Shown: positions 36,006 through 49,800 of the stretch, in pieces
Layout of the letters: each line of letters starts with the position of its first letter
Position numbering within the stretch: position 1 is the first letter of the stretch
From: Polydactylus sextarius
Lineage: Eukaryota; Chordata; Actinopteri; Polynemidae
Direction of reading: 5' to 3'
DNA length: 64,000 nucleotides
NCBI GenBank assembly: GCA_016801845.1
Contig: CM028914.1
Coordinates: 21,279,272-21,343,271 of the forward strand
Program-made: the position numbers and the translations under genes
Notes under the pieces: model-generated
What the model saw: only the letters and a program-made list of their open reading frames with translations
Told to the model about the DNA's origin: nothing
Database searches by the model: none

Positions 36006-38514
36006 CAAACAGGCAGACAGACAGATATATTCAGTTATTATGAATTGTTCAGTTTAAAAACACATCTAGTTTCTTTTTCTGTCTTTGGACTATGACATTG
36101 ATTCTAATCATGATTACACTTTAGATTTATCTACCTGACACCAGCTGTGCAATTCCCCTCATAATCTGCAAAACTATAGGTTTTATTGTCACAGATGTTG
36201 TTTACAAGGTTTACGGACACCTACAAAAAGAGCACACGTCACATATATCAGTGGTATCTGTTTCAAACCACATATAAAACATATGAAATTAACAGTGAGA
36301 CTTTTTGAATGTGCATGTGTAACCTGATGTGATAATATATGATGTGCACTGAAGAAATAGTGATATCCATCCTTCAGATACCACTCCAGCTAAAATTACT
36401 CCATCCATGAAATAGAGGTATCCATGGTTACATCAGGAGCCATGTTAAAGGGTGCCTCAGTGTATCTCAGTGTATTCTCTGACAGTCCACACCTTTTTTC
36501 CTCATTCATCATTTGAAAGAAATCCCTCTGCCACCTCAAGGTATCCGGCAGCTATGATTTGGTTTTGCAAATGAGATTTGCAGTGAGTAATTTCAATAAT
36601 GTTGATGAAGATAGACTGGCTATTAAATATCTCTGAATTATGAATGCAAACCGTATTACATCTGCAGTCACCTGCTTCACTTGAAGGGAGTGAGACACAG
36701 AGCTCATGTGAGAAGCTGCAGGTTGAATATTGTATAGCAGCATCCCCAATACGACATATTTGCAGTCTTCAGAACAACCTGTTACCTTGACAACACAATT
36801 TTATCATTCAAGCCCATTGCTACCTTCTCTCACAGCAGGAATCAAATGTGCCTTAAATGTATACTGCTGCAGGGTCTTACACCTCAATTCAAGGTAGAAA
36901 TGAGACATGGAATAGGCTGAGATGTGCCAAAAATGTTGAGTTACGATTTCACTCTGTCACTGCTTTATGGACAGTGTCATTTTCTTTCCTTTGCAATATC
37001 TGATGGTGTTTTGGGTCTGTGCTTCATAAAAAAGCAGTTTGGATTGTATGATAGAGGAAGATTTGAGTTTATTAAGCTGTTGTTTTTTTGTAGATGCATT
37101 TTAAGTATTTCAAATATTTTTGTAATGACATGGCATCAGGATAGATAAAATATAGAGGAATAGACAGAAAAATGAATTAATCCAAACAATGGAAACAAGT
37201 TATTCCCCAATACTAGTTACCTTAGGCTGGTTACTATTACCAATAACATATGCAGTTATGTGCATAATTCACAAGTTAATCAGTCATTCTGATAATTGTT
37301 ATGCACACTACATGCAAGCACTCCACAAGGCAAACCTATCTGCTGTCGTGTCTCTTTTACTGGATTCCACATGCGTCCAGGAAGAAATTCATTGATTTTC
37401 CAAAAGTATCTAAATCAAATTAGCAATAAATGTTTATCTCTGAGCTCTGGAAAGTCAGGGCAGAGCAGTAAGAGAAAATGGGGAACATGTTGTACATTGA
37501 TGGACTAAATGCTGTTTTCCAGAAGAGTCCTCTTCACGCCGTGAAACTGCCAGAAATAACATTTTTGTTGGGAAGTACCGGATAACTTCACTTTATCTAT
37601 TTTGTCTTGGTTTAAATAGGTCAAATTTAAACCTACTAAGTCTAAAAAACGAAGAAGAGTCAACCAGTGCATTCTGTTTCAAAAACAGAGCAGAAATTGC
37701 ATCTCAGGTCAGAGTTTCCCAGAAAAAATACCACGGACATGATCTCAGTATAGCTACAGCCCTGTATATGTGATGTCACCCTCCTTGCTTGTGTGGCTGA
37801 GCTCAGAAGATTAGGAATGTATTTGCTGGATAATGGACGAGGTCAGTCGGTGTGGGAGGCATGGCCGGGTGCTGGGTAGCTTGTGGAAGTCATTACATGC
37901 AAGTCATGTCGGTCTGACACGTTGCAGAAGTTTGAATTGTGCACACTAACTGAATTATTTTTTATTCCTAGTTCCAGGTGCTATAGTTCAGTATAGAAGT
38001 GGCTGTGCTCAGAGCTTATAGAGTTTATATTCAGTGATAATAAACATTTAGAGCTTTTTCACTGGATACATTTTCTTGTGCAAAGATGATCCAGTGTCAC
38101 TTGGCTTAAGATTTACCCCAGCTGCACTGATCATCTCCTCCACATTACAGTGATAAAGTGATAATCATTGTATCTATATTGGCTCGTGCTGAGTATCAGA
38201 TGTTGTTATCCACTTCTGACAGCGCAGACGTTCCTCTCTGACCACAGCTGCAGAGAATTCACAAATTAAATCTAATTTATTCAACTTGATTAAACAATAA
38301 AAGTATAATCAGTCCCAGAGTACCTGTACTTTAAATAGTGTAGTGCATCACCCTGTTGTAAGGAGCTGTTCACTACTCTGCAGAGTCCCTCTGTGCTGTG
38401 ATGGTTTAAATGCTCATTCAAAGGAAATCTTGAGACAAAATTAATTCTGATTTTTAATCCATACAATGTCAGTGAGTGAATCACCACTTTGATCAATAGT
38501 AAAATATTGCAATA

Positions 38515-39075
38515 TCGTGAAATTGATCAGACATTAGTCGATTTGTTGATCTGAGCAGCTCAAAGTTTTCATCTCCTGGACAAACTGGCACAAAATGTTC
38601 ATACGGATGTTTGTCTTGTTCCCACACGCTGACTCTGGGTTTTGAGTAAAATGTTGCAACAGCTATTGGAAAGATGTGTATGAAATTTGGCAGAGGTGTT
38701 TGTATCCCATTCAACTTCTCATCAGGTCAAAATTTCCATTTGTCCAATACATTGGTTTACAACCACACACCTGTAAAACTAATGGCATTTACAGCAGCCT
38801 TGGCTGTACTTCATGTTTAGCACTAATGAGCACATGTTTGCATGAAACAAAGTGAACATTGTGAGTATGTGACCACACTGGTGTTAGCTTTAAGATCAAG
38901 GCACCGTTGCACCTAAAGGGTCGGTTTTAATCCATAAACTTTGTGCTTAGGTTAATTAGCTCGTTAACACATGTTAACATGCAGACACACTAAACTGAGA
39001 CAATGCAGTATTATTGTGATCGTGTCAGCATGCAGACATTACAGCCACACACAATATACCGTAGCTTTAATAGGC
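38515..39075 (-). repeat. Diverged copy of a common teleost dispersed repeat
   Basis: Read on the minus strand, the phrases GCTAAACATGAAGTACAGCC, GCCATTAGTTTTACAGGT, AAATTTTGACCTGATGA, CCAAATTTCAT, CCAATAGCTGTTG and ACTCAAAACC occur in the same order as in a repeat I remember from many teleost introns and UTRs. It is non-coding here. The family name and its limits are uncertain. Confidence 0.6.
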
Positions 39076-39169
39076 TAATTGGCTAAATTTAAAGTAAATT
39101 TATCATCAGGTGTTTTCACTCATCTTACCTAACCCCTGTACCTCTTTAATGAGCCAGAGTAACTGAGAA

Positions 39170-39173
<4 letters not shown>

Positions 39174-39231
<58 letters not shown>
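39174..39231. repeat. (TG)n microsatellite
   Basis: Twenty-nine uninterrupted TG units. Confidence 0.95.
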
Positions 39232-39234
<3 letters not shown>

Positions 39235-39699
39235 GGTGTGAGCCTGAAATAGTGGATTGACCTCAGCCTGTAAAATCTCATAATTTCTCAGTTTATTTTG
39301 CCATAAACTGTCTACATCATCATCTACATGAAACGTGATCACAGAGAAGACAAACGTCTGAAGTCATCCTCTGGACGCTTTACAGAGTGAAACAAAATGT
39401 GTATATTTGTGACCATTTGTGCAGTATCCACCCTGCCCCCTGTAACAAACCCAACTACCAAATAAATCCACGTAAACCAGGTGTGATTTTTTTTTTTGCT
39501 GCTGTTCAGCACATGGTTGCTGCCCCTTGGTCTGCTTCCTCATTATAAGATCATTGTGTTCATGTAAACATATCAGTTGTTCCCATGTAATATGTGCTTG
39601 GAATCCACAAATCCATGCATCCATAGACCACAGCGGTCACATATATAAACTCTTGATGTTTGACTCAGGAAACAGAGCAGAGGGACAAGGTGGAGAGAA

Positions 39700-42600
39700 A
39701 TAAAAGGAACAGAAGACAAGTGATGTTAAAATGAACATTTATAATGACTCTTTGTTGCCGTCGCAAAAATAATCTTTAAAAAACAATTCAATTATTAACA
39801 CTGAAATGCTGACTTCACTGGTAGTCCACGAGTCATAAAACACAACTCACTGAATTTCTTTTACAAACACAGTACTACAGTTACATTAAATAGTCATTAC
39901 CGTTAAATCTATTAATGAATAATGTTCAAATAAACTAATAATAAAAACAATGACACTTTTAAAATCCTCTCATTCCCTCACCATAGTAGCTGTTGTCTTT
40001 TTTTATCAACAGTGTATCATTTAGAAAATATACTGCTTCTGAGATGTTTCTCTGACAAAAGCAGAAAACAGACTGGCAGCATAACAATAATGATGCATGA
40101 GCTCAAACGTCGTACAATTAGGGTGATGTTTTTCAAGGGGAGTGGAAATGGGACATAACCATTCCTGTGATCTAACATTTAGTTATGTAGGCTGGCTGCC
40201 TTTTGGCTCAGTATGGAATTATTTGGCACTCTTGCTGACAAATATTTGCCATTAAAAGCTTTCACACTTTTTTTTTAAAATGGCACAAGAAGGCATTTTC
40301 CTCGAATTTCTGAACATATTCAGAGGACTTTTTCATTTTAAAAGACATATAAATGCTGTCCCAGAAAGCCCTTTAGGTAGTTAACACTGTGGACTTTCAC
40401 AGATTCTCCTTGTAACAAACGAAAGACAGAACCACTGTCGTTAATATCCAAGAGAGATGTACCCAATCAACAAAACATCACTTTGCTTAGGTTGGAATAT
40501 GATCTTATGCTGTCAGTCCATTTTTTCTGAGATGGAAAGAACAGAGGTTAAAACGAAGTAAAATCGAACCCCGAAAGAAAATTTACAATGACATGAAAAC
40601 GTTTGCAAGGTACCAGCATGCTTTCTTCAGTTTACACTTAAGCAAGCGTTCCACCCTGCAGAATTGTCCAAATAACCAGAAAACAAAAGAGCAGCCTCAC
40701 AGACTTTGACATTAAAAGTGGTGTAAAATCCAACACATACATGAGTTCTTGGGGATGGAGAAGGTCAACTGTGTTCATGGGAGTTTCAGAGGGTCAAAGA
40801 CAAACATGGCCTCATGTCTGGTTGGCAAGAATCCTGCTTTTTTTTTTCCCCAGATGAAAGGGCTCAGAAATACTTGAATCCATTTAAAGGGTGGACACAG
40901 TAGCGGGTGCTCGTTGTAATGAAACACAAATTGTGATATTGTGTAGACTAAGAGAGTGAGACTCAGGTAGAAGAGGTTTTAAGAGAGGAGCAAGCAGCCT
41001 TAGCCAGTTTGTAGCGATTAAAACCAGTCCTAGCCTTCTTGTGAAAGGGCTCCGTGGATGAACGTCCAGAATACATTTGGAGTGAAAATAAAAACAAACA
41101 GGACAACTTTTGGAATGATACTGTAGTTCGTTTGGCATTCGGATGTGAAGCAGTAAATGCAACGACGGGGGAGTTTGTAACTTAAAATAACGAGACAGAA
41201 ATATCATTCATGTTACTTTTAAAGGCCTTTTAAAGTCTAATAGGTTTCCTCTGTGATTTTCATTATGTTGAGGTGGCAGAGGCAGTCTTCATTTTGCTGG
41301 TGCCGATTGCGTCTCTCAGGTCTGACTGTTACCAGCCCAACCTTGAGCTAGCATCCGTCAGTACCTTCATCCCACAGTGCTTCAATTCACAATTTGCTGG
41401 AGAAATGATTTTTTTTTTTTTTTTTTTTTCGAATTTGCAATGGAAAGCAAAAGACAATGTTGAGAGGACAATAGTGAACACATCCCTCCTGCTTTTATGT
41501 GTTAGTTAAAAACAAAGCACTCAGTGATTGACACAAACCTCTGCTGTAGGGAATGTGAAGGAGAAGCCTTCAAGAGGGAAACAGGTGCTACTTTTCTATT
41601 TTGTCTGAGACTCCAGCCCTTTCCATCATTCATGAGACCCAACAGGATCAGGGAATAAATAAATAAAAGCAACATCAGTGTAACAGAAAATAATGGTAAA
41701 AAAAAAAAAATGGTTTGCTTCATTTCACACCCAATATGACCACTGATCAGTAAAGTGCATTTATGCAACACCAAACAAACAAGATAATGTTGACAGCGAA
41801 TCGGAAGTTGTGTTAAAACATATCTGGTTCATGACTATGGCCGTGTGAGGCCTACCTGACTATAGCTGAAATCTGTTATTGACATAGATATTAACTCTAC
41901 ATGTATTTGACATTCCTGCCCTGAATTTACATTAAAGACCGAGAAACATTCGACAGAAAATCAAAATTTAAAAAATAAAGAGAGAGGGTATATGGGTACA
42001 TTCATAGATTAGATCTGGGCTTTCAAGCTGTGACATAAAAAAGTCTAAAAACATCATGGGACAGGTTATATGAGGTTCAACCTGTTTGTTAAAGAAATAC
42101 ATGCCTGATATCCTAAAAAATAACAAAAGAAAAAACACAAGGAGCCAATGCACTGAGTAACATTTTCACGTTTGCTTGTTTCACATTTTTATACTCCTCA
42201 CTGCACCTTAAAATCAAATATCTTGTCTGAAGATGTGTCGACAGAGATGAGTTTGACTGATGAGAATTTGATCTGAGATGTGTGCGCGTGTCTGTGTCTT
42301 TTTTTTTTTTTTTTTTTCTTTTCGGGCCAACATGACAATAATGAGCTCCCTCCCAACTCACAACATAAAAAACAACTTCTTTTTTTTTTTTTTTTTTTTG
42401 TAACCATGAGGCGAGTAAACTTAAGTGCTTTACATTTGACTGCATGCAGTGTTATGTCTTTGAATGTTGCGAGACGCCTCGCAAAAATTTTTTTTTTTTT
42501 TTTTTTTCCTCCATAATTTTACTTTGATACCATGCAATAGAAGACGTGCAAAAAGATAACACCTAACTCCACAAACACATTTTTGATTGTTAATGGCTAT

Positions 42601-45600
42601 GTTATGAATGCTTATAACATGTTATGCTTAGTCCATGCTGGCCTATAGAGACATTTGTGAGAAAACAGCAGTACTTAAGCCACAGGTCAAACAAACACAC
42701 AAGGGATGCATGGAGTGTAAAACAACATGGATCCATAAAAATCACAATCTTTAACTCTTATTCTATGTACCTATGGGATAAAACAATGCACAAAAAGTTC
42801 TTTGTCCTTTGTTTTCTTAAGTCATGTATTTGATTATCTTTTCTTAACTTAAAAGACAGTGTTTGATTGGCACTTGATCAGCACTTCTAAACAAGTTATT
42901 GATATCTAACATTTGATCGCACATCTACAATTTCAGAAGCTGCAGAGGTCTAGTTTGGCACAGGTTGTACTATGGAGTCTATTATTACTTTTACTATCTT
43001 ACCAATACTGTATAGTATTCTATACACCTCGTTTTATGCTCCAGCCTTTTAGAGCATGTTTCTAATCAACAGACCAGACATCTTTTCAACTAAAATATTT
43101 TTGTATAGTTTACTTATCAAATAGCAGCATTTTCATAACTTACAAAAAGTACATGTAAACCTATTCATTCAAAATCTTAGTAATTTCAAAGGTTCATACA
43201 ACAGACATAAAACACAAAACAGGACAACATGCTACTATATTGCTTCCAATATTCTTTACATTTTCTTACTGTCAAACTAAATCATCAATGACAGAAATAT
43301 GGACACCACCGGTCGATGATGAGTCATCATAATGCACAAACAAATCGCGAAGCTAATCTTAATCAGGCTTAGTTGGCACTCTCATCATCCACACAAATAT
43401 AACATAGTTCACATTGTATCGACAACGCTGGACTGCATTTGGACTACAAACTAGAATAGCTACGATAAAGTACATATAGATCATATGACATGACATATTG
43501 TATTCCACAGAAATGAATTCTAGTCATTTTCAGATAAGAGGATATGCATAAAGGATGTCATTGTTTCGGCTTGAGGTCACAAACAAGTTCCCACCTTTCT
43601 CTCACTATTGAACGCGTTCTGTCCTTACTATGCTTTGTTTAGAAGCTGAAGCTTGAGCTCAGTTTGTTCAGCCAACATTTGAATATTTATTCAACCAAGA
43701 TTTGCCTTCTTCTGGAAAAAATAACAACACTTCGTCTTTCCTAAAAAAAGGCCATGGTTCACAGTCTAAATCTTTCTAAATCCTACTTGTTCTTCTTGTA
43801 GAGGGAATTTGATACTTTGAGTTAATGTTGCTGGTTGGTCTTGTGGGTGTCACAGTTTCGGAGGCAGGTGTTTTCTGTGCATTTTAGCCTTGTGAACTCT
43901 ACGGCCTGGGGATAACATTTTCATACCCTTACGACCTATAGTGCATAACTCTCACCAGCAGCAGCACACCCGACACACCGCCCATGAGAAGACAAGACAG
44001 GAGGAAGGAGAAAGAGGGGGAGAGCACAGTGTAGGAAGAAGCACAGACACGGATTGGGACACAGGAGGAATTTTCTGAACGGTGAAAAAACAGCAACATG
44101 CAGGGGAATAAAATGTTGAGAGATAGAGGAAAGCTAATGAGGGGCAGAGAGAAATAGTATTTGGCACAATGTATTGATCAGAGAGCTTTGAGGGAGAGCT
44201 CTCTGCAGGCAAGCAGTCCAGTTGCATTGATAAAACATCCCCTTGTTTTGTGCTTGTATCTTATTATATGCTAAAATCTTGGGCAGTAAAAGGTTATCTT
44301 ACGCTATGATTTCACGAGTGGCCAGATTGTAGTTATGGATGACTGTGAAGCCTTCCAGACACATAGTGAAAGGAAAGATTTCAGTTAGGAAGAAAGGCTC
44401 ACTGTTGCAATTGCCACGCATAATGTTCAGACACAAAGAGTTGTTTCAAACAATTTCAAATCCATTTACTTTCAAACGTGAATTATGAAAATGAAAAGAG
44501 AAAAAGGCTATTCATTAAATTTTCCAAAAAACGGGAGTGGTTCAGATTTTCTTGGACGCTACTCAGCACCAACCCTCACAGCCGTGTATTCAGAAAGCTG
44601 ATCATAGAGCTTGGGTTGATGGGGGACAATTGAGAGATGCTTTTAGAGGTGGGGGAGTGGACGAAATAGGACTGGAGAATACAGTGCAGGAAAATGTGGC
44701 ATGGTGGAATAATTTGTGATTGGCTGATCAGAGGACGTCCGCTAAATTTAAGTGCAGTGCATTGATACTGGTAAACAGAAACATCACAAGACGCTGGAGT
44801 ATAAATGCTCTTGTGGAGATGTCCCTTCTGTCGGTATTGGTAGGTCTTGTGTTATGTGACATAGATGTGCACATTAAAATATACTCACATCCCAAGCAGG
44901 GACAGACACACTTTACATTGTGTTCTTAATGTCTCACAGTGCAGTCTTCAGAGACCCAGTGTACTCAGGATGAACACCATGGATAGCAGCACAGAAGGAA
45001 GCCAAGGTAATCTTCGAGTGCTTGTAAATGCTCTAGACAATTAGCCTCCCTGCATTAGACAAACAATTGCCCATAAAAGACAATGATGCCAAAACATTTC
45101 GTTATGTTTTATTACGTGCGTCACTTGGAGTTAGTGAGCGTTAACATGTTTTGGGAACAATAACAGGCTGCCTGGATGAACTACAGAATTGTTTTTTTTG
45201 TTTTTTTTGTTTTTTTTTTTTTTTTTGTCTTGATGCAAATTGGGAAGGATGGCTCACAGAAAAAAAGTGAGTCCAAACCTTCTTTTCAAGTGTCAGTCTA
45301 CTTCCCTTTCATTAGTGTATGTCTCTTGACTATTTGGTACCCTTAATGTAAAGGCAATAGTTTCTTTGTTCACAGATATTGGTTCATACAGCTTTTTCTT
45401 ATCAAAATACTTTTTGTAGTAGTAGTGCTTTGTTCCCCTTTGCAAACTGAACTGGTTGGACACTGCTTCAAGGTAGTCTGAGCTTTAGGTTAATTCTTGG
45501 GCGTTACAAATGTGTGACTAAGGCAAAAATATTGTCAGATAAGATCGAGAGTATGGCCAATTCGTGAAGAGAAAAAAAGCCCTGCATTGGGAGTGAAGAT

Positions 45601-46836
45601 GGACTTGAAATATTAAGACTGCGTTGCTTTTCATCATGAAATGCTGAAATCAGTCCTTTATCATTAGGTGAGAGGCTGGGTCAGATCCGATGGGCTACTA
45701 ATGGCTGGATGACACATCAGCATTTTTAAAATCAAGTAATCAAGAGTTTATCGCCAGAGATTCTGATTTCATGGTAAAGGAGATATAAACCTAATCCTAT
45801 AGCACCAAGAAAGGGTTTAACAACAAACAGATTTTCGTGTGTTTGTAGCTGTGACTGAATATGCAAATATGTTTCAGTGTTTGTGCGTCTGTGGGAGCAT
45901 TATCTATGTGTGTTCATGTAAAATATATTTATACATTCCTGTGTGTCTCCTCTATCCTCTCACATTGATTATTTAACCCCTGAACTATTCTTGCAGACAG
46001 CAACAGTGAAGTTCAGACTGGGTTTGAGTTATACATTTCTTTCACTGCAACACAATATTTGATCCCTGTAAATAAAAAATAGCAATAGGCTAATATTGTT
46101 TTTACATTCAGATCAACCTGCATTTGCAAGTTTAAATAATCTATTTGTGTTTGAATGAGACCATGTCAATAAATAAAGGATGAGAATATAAAATACCCAA
46201 ATTTAGAAACTTCAATTATGATATGAGCCAGAATTCAACACATTTCAAAATAGATATGATTTCTTTAAAGAAATTATACTCAGATTGCTTCCCCATAGAC
46301 TGAGATGACCTCAGGTGCTTGTCATAAAACCTCTCCCCGTTAACAATGCCGACTGCATCGTATACAAAGAGTGAGGTTTGTAGAACAGCTCTATCAGCTG
46401 GAACTTCCATCTGACACGCTCAGCTCACCTGGAGCTGAGGTTTGCAACTGAAATTAAAACCAACAAAAACCAAACAAAGAAGAAAAGGAAAATAAAACAG
46501 CTATGAGGTTTTGGAGGAGGGTGAAACCCTGCGGCCTCACCCTTGAATCTGCAGCTTGGCAGTGGACCAGTTCAGCTTACTCTGATCACCATCGTCAAAA
46601 AGGACTCGACACAAACTTTTAAAAAACATCAGGACCTCAGTCCTAAAAACACATTCACATATCACACACACTTATCTTGGTTGTCTCCCCCACCTCCTCC
46701 TTTTGTGATTCTCTCATTTGATACTGAAATATTGAACAGATATTTGGACATTTCTTTTTTTTCTATTCATCGTGACTCTCTCATTTCCCTTCTATCTCTG
46801 TCTTCATCCTTTCCTCCTTTCCTCTTCTTTTTCCTT
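39700..46836 (-). other. Probable long 3' UTR of nova2 and downstream DNA
   Basis: No other gene lies in the 7 kb beyond the nova2 stop. Vertebrate Nova mRNAs are known for long 3' UTRs, so much of this is probably transcribed untranslated sequence. The sense strand carries repeated long A runs (for example 41409..41429, 42299..42317, 42380..42399, 42488..42507 and 45189..45226). Sense AATAAA hexamers occur near 45110 and 43688, but I cannot say which, if any, is the end. No coding frame is believable. Confidence 0.4.
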
Positions 46837-49800
46837 TTAGCCCACCTTTTGTGGGTTGGTAGCACGCACACCCTGCTCGTAAGTGATCCGCTGGCTGATC
46901 AGATACTGCGCTGCTTGTGTAGCGGCTGGCGACCCTGTTATGGTAACTTTACGGTTCCGAGTACCAGGAATGAACTCTCCCTTTTTGGAGATCTGGATGC
47001 GGGCCCCTGTTAGCTCCTGGTACTCTACCAGGGTTTTCCCTCCTTTCCCCAAAATGGCACCGACCAGATTTTCAGGAACAGCAATCTCAACCACGTCCTT
47101 GGCCCCATCCGCCAGCTTCTCTGGTGCCAACAGGGAGGAGGCCATCAGTGGAGATGAAGCATTTAGGTAACCATTGGAAGCCCCTGTAGCAGCTGCTAGA
47201 GAACCCAGGGAGAAACCACCGAGGCCTGTGGGAGGATGGCCGGCACTGCTGGAGGCATCGCTAGCGTAGGAGGCCAGCAGGTTAGCTGCAGCAGCAGCCG
47301 CCGGGTTAGCGCTGGCTGCTACTGCAGCAAGGACCCCAGATGCAGCTGCAGGGTTGAGGCCCAGGCCGAGGGTGTTAGTGTTGTAGCCGTAGCTGGCCAA
47401 TGTATTGAGCGCCGAGGTGATGGCTAGCAGATCGTTGCCAGAAAAGCTGGACATTGCAGCGGGGAAAGCGCCCATTCCCGTTAAACCGGCCTGACCCAGA
47501 AGGCTGGAGGCAGTGGCAGCTGCTGCGGCTGCGTTGGGCAGCACCTCGGCCGTATTGGCGTAGGGGGAGCCGGTGGGATTGGAGTTGGCCACTGGGCCCG
47601 AGACGTTAGAATAGCTGATGTTGAGACAGCTGCTGCTCTGAGGGTCCTCCTGGATTTTCTGTACTATGATCTCCACAGCCTTGCGGTTCTGTTCAGGCTC
47701 CCCACTGATGGTTACCACCCGCTCCTGCAGGTTGATGCCCTCTGGCTTCTGGGAGAGCTGCACCCAAGCCCCTGACTGCTCCATCACTGCCTTCACTGTA
47801 GCTCCACCCTTGCCAATGATCAGCCCAGCTGTGCTATTGGGCACGATCAATTTAGCCTGTAGAGATATAGAAAGATTGGAGTAACATTTAAAAGGTAACA
47901 AGAGACAGATTTAACAGCATAAATGGTCAACAGAAAGAGGGATACCTTTCACTGAGTCAGAGTACTATACCAGCCCCCGCTTTACTCAGCGATTTGTTAA
48001 TCCCAGGGGTTTAGGCTGCAGCTGCCACACAGCTCTGTCTCGCTATGAAAGACTGTAGGTAAAAATAACCACATACCCTCACATTTTCCTGACCCTACCA
48101 GACTGTGGGTCACGGCCCAAAGAACAAATAAGACTGGCGACTAATAAACAAGGTGTCCTGAAAGTGAACTGTTCCTACCACACAGCGACCACACAGCCTC
48201 AGATACAGTGACTGTACAGTATCTCACCTGTTTGACACGGTCAGGGTTGACAGTGGTCTGTGGTTGAAGTATGCTGACAGGTTCGGGTTTCTGGGCGCTC
48301 TGGGGCATCTCGCGGACTTTCTCCGCGATGAAGTTATGAACACCATTGAGGGCTTCGACTGTACCCTGTATCAGACAGACACGTTCTGTTGTTCCTGTAA
48401 TGACAGAGAAGGAAGGGGACAAACACAGGAGATCAGTTACTCTAATACTGCTTCTCTGAGTGCAAACTTGCTGAGCAGATATGAAGGATTTGCTCGAGGG
48501 CTGGACCAAAATCTACATTTAGATTATGATTTTTTCGTAATGAAAAATGTTCCTTGACATTTTCACAAAGAGACCCAATTATGAAGCCATTTCTTGCATC
48601 TCCCATTTACACAATCAACAGAGAAACAGCTGAAAGAAAGAACGGTGTTTGGTTAGAGAGCCATGGGGGTGGGGGTCATTCCTCTTCAATGATGTAACTC
48701 TTTCAGTGCTGTAATGCTGAGCCTGTCCTTGCCGAGCAGCTCTAATAGACCAAACACACACTTGTTCCTCCTCTAAGCTTCTTTCTACACCCACATTGAC
48801 GACCCAACCAGCATTCCGTTGCCATGGTAAAGGGGCCGATCCGTGGAAACAGGTGATGCAACAGCGAGTCTTTTATACTTCCTTGTAAGATTTTTAAAAC
48901 ACTCTCTTTTGTATCAACCCTGCTGCTTTGCTCTCCTTAACAACAGACTGTTCTTTGGCCCATTTCCTGAAATGTCTTAACAGATAAATCTGAATAAAGG
49001 CAGGCAATTTATTGAGAGGAAAGTGTCACATCATCCCATTGATTGGATAAAATTTGTAAATGGCACCAGTTAATAAGGTGAATGAGCGCCTGAACAGCAC
49101 TACTCCACTTCATTGTTTGAATATCCATCTTTAATTCAATTCAAACTCAGATCTACATCTGCACTCAAGATATACTAAAATTAATTCAATGAAATTAGTC
49201 AAAGTCATACCAGATTGGCTTTGTGCCACAGACATGTCTAGTAATGGATTTAAATAATCAATAGGCCAACTCAGTCACATCAGGACAAGCAGTAGAAACC
49301 TAATTGGGCAAAACGAGGCAAAAGGCATCTGACCTGCAACTGGCCTTGTTTCCTTGATGCGAAATAAGGTCAGTTTCACAAAGTATGTGTGAAGGACTTT
49401 AAATAAAACTATTGGACATAATGGTTGTGCACATGTCAACGTATTTCTGACAGTTGACTTCTGTGTCCAAAATAACTCTAATTCAAATTCCAACCAAAAG
49501 TCAAACAAACAGGCTATAAATGAAAGCTTGAAGAGGCTCGGAGAGAAGCACAGTTGGCGCCTCTGGGTGTTATTGTGCTGCACCTGCCTGTCATTCCTGA
49601 GGTGACAAAGTGATAAACTGAGACCTGAGAGAACAGTCAATTGACCTGCTGTGGATCGGTTTGTCATCACATGCATTCATCATATATAGAGTATTATTAA
49701 GAACATTTCAAAATTATACGTGATTATTTTAATCACTAGCAGGCAGCTTTCACAGCAGAGGACATACTGAACATTTACAATAATAATGCTTTCTTTATTT

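Larger units (their letters stand above)
32246..38500. other. Intergenic region upstream of capns1, no gene recognised
   Basis: About 6 kb of AT-rich DNA without a credible coding frame on either strand. I looked for COX7A1, the human neighbour of CAPNS1, by its conserved residues in the open frames and saw nothing. It contains an inverted repeat at 34.4 kb and a short GATA run at 35987..36005. Confidence 0.5.

Noticed and set aside
43952..44227. 91-codon Cys/Ser-rich minus-strand frame
   Set aside because: Low-complexity reading of presumed nova2 3' UTR, with no motif.
46543..47013. 156-codon plus-strand frame overlapping the nova2 last exon
   Set aside because: Antisense to the conserved KH3 coding sequence and extending into T-rich UTR; a shadow frame.
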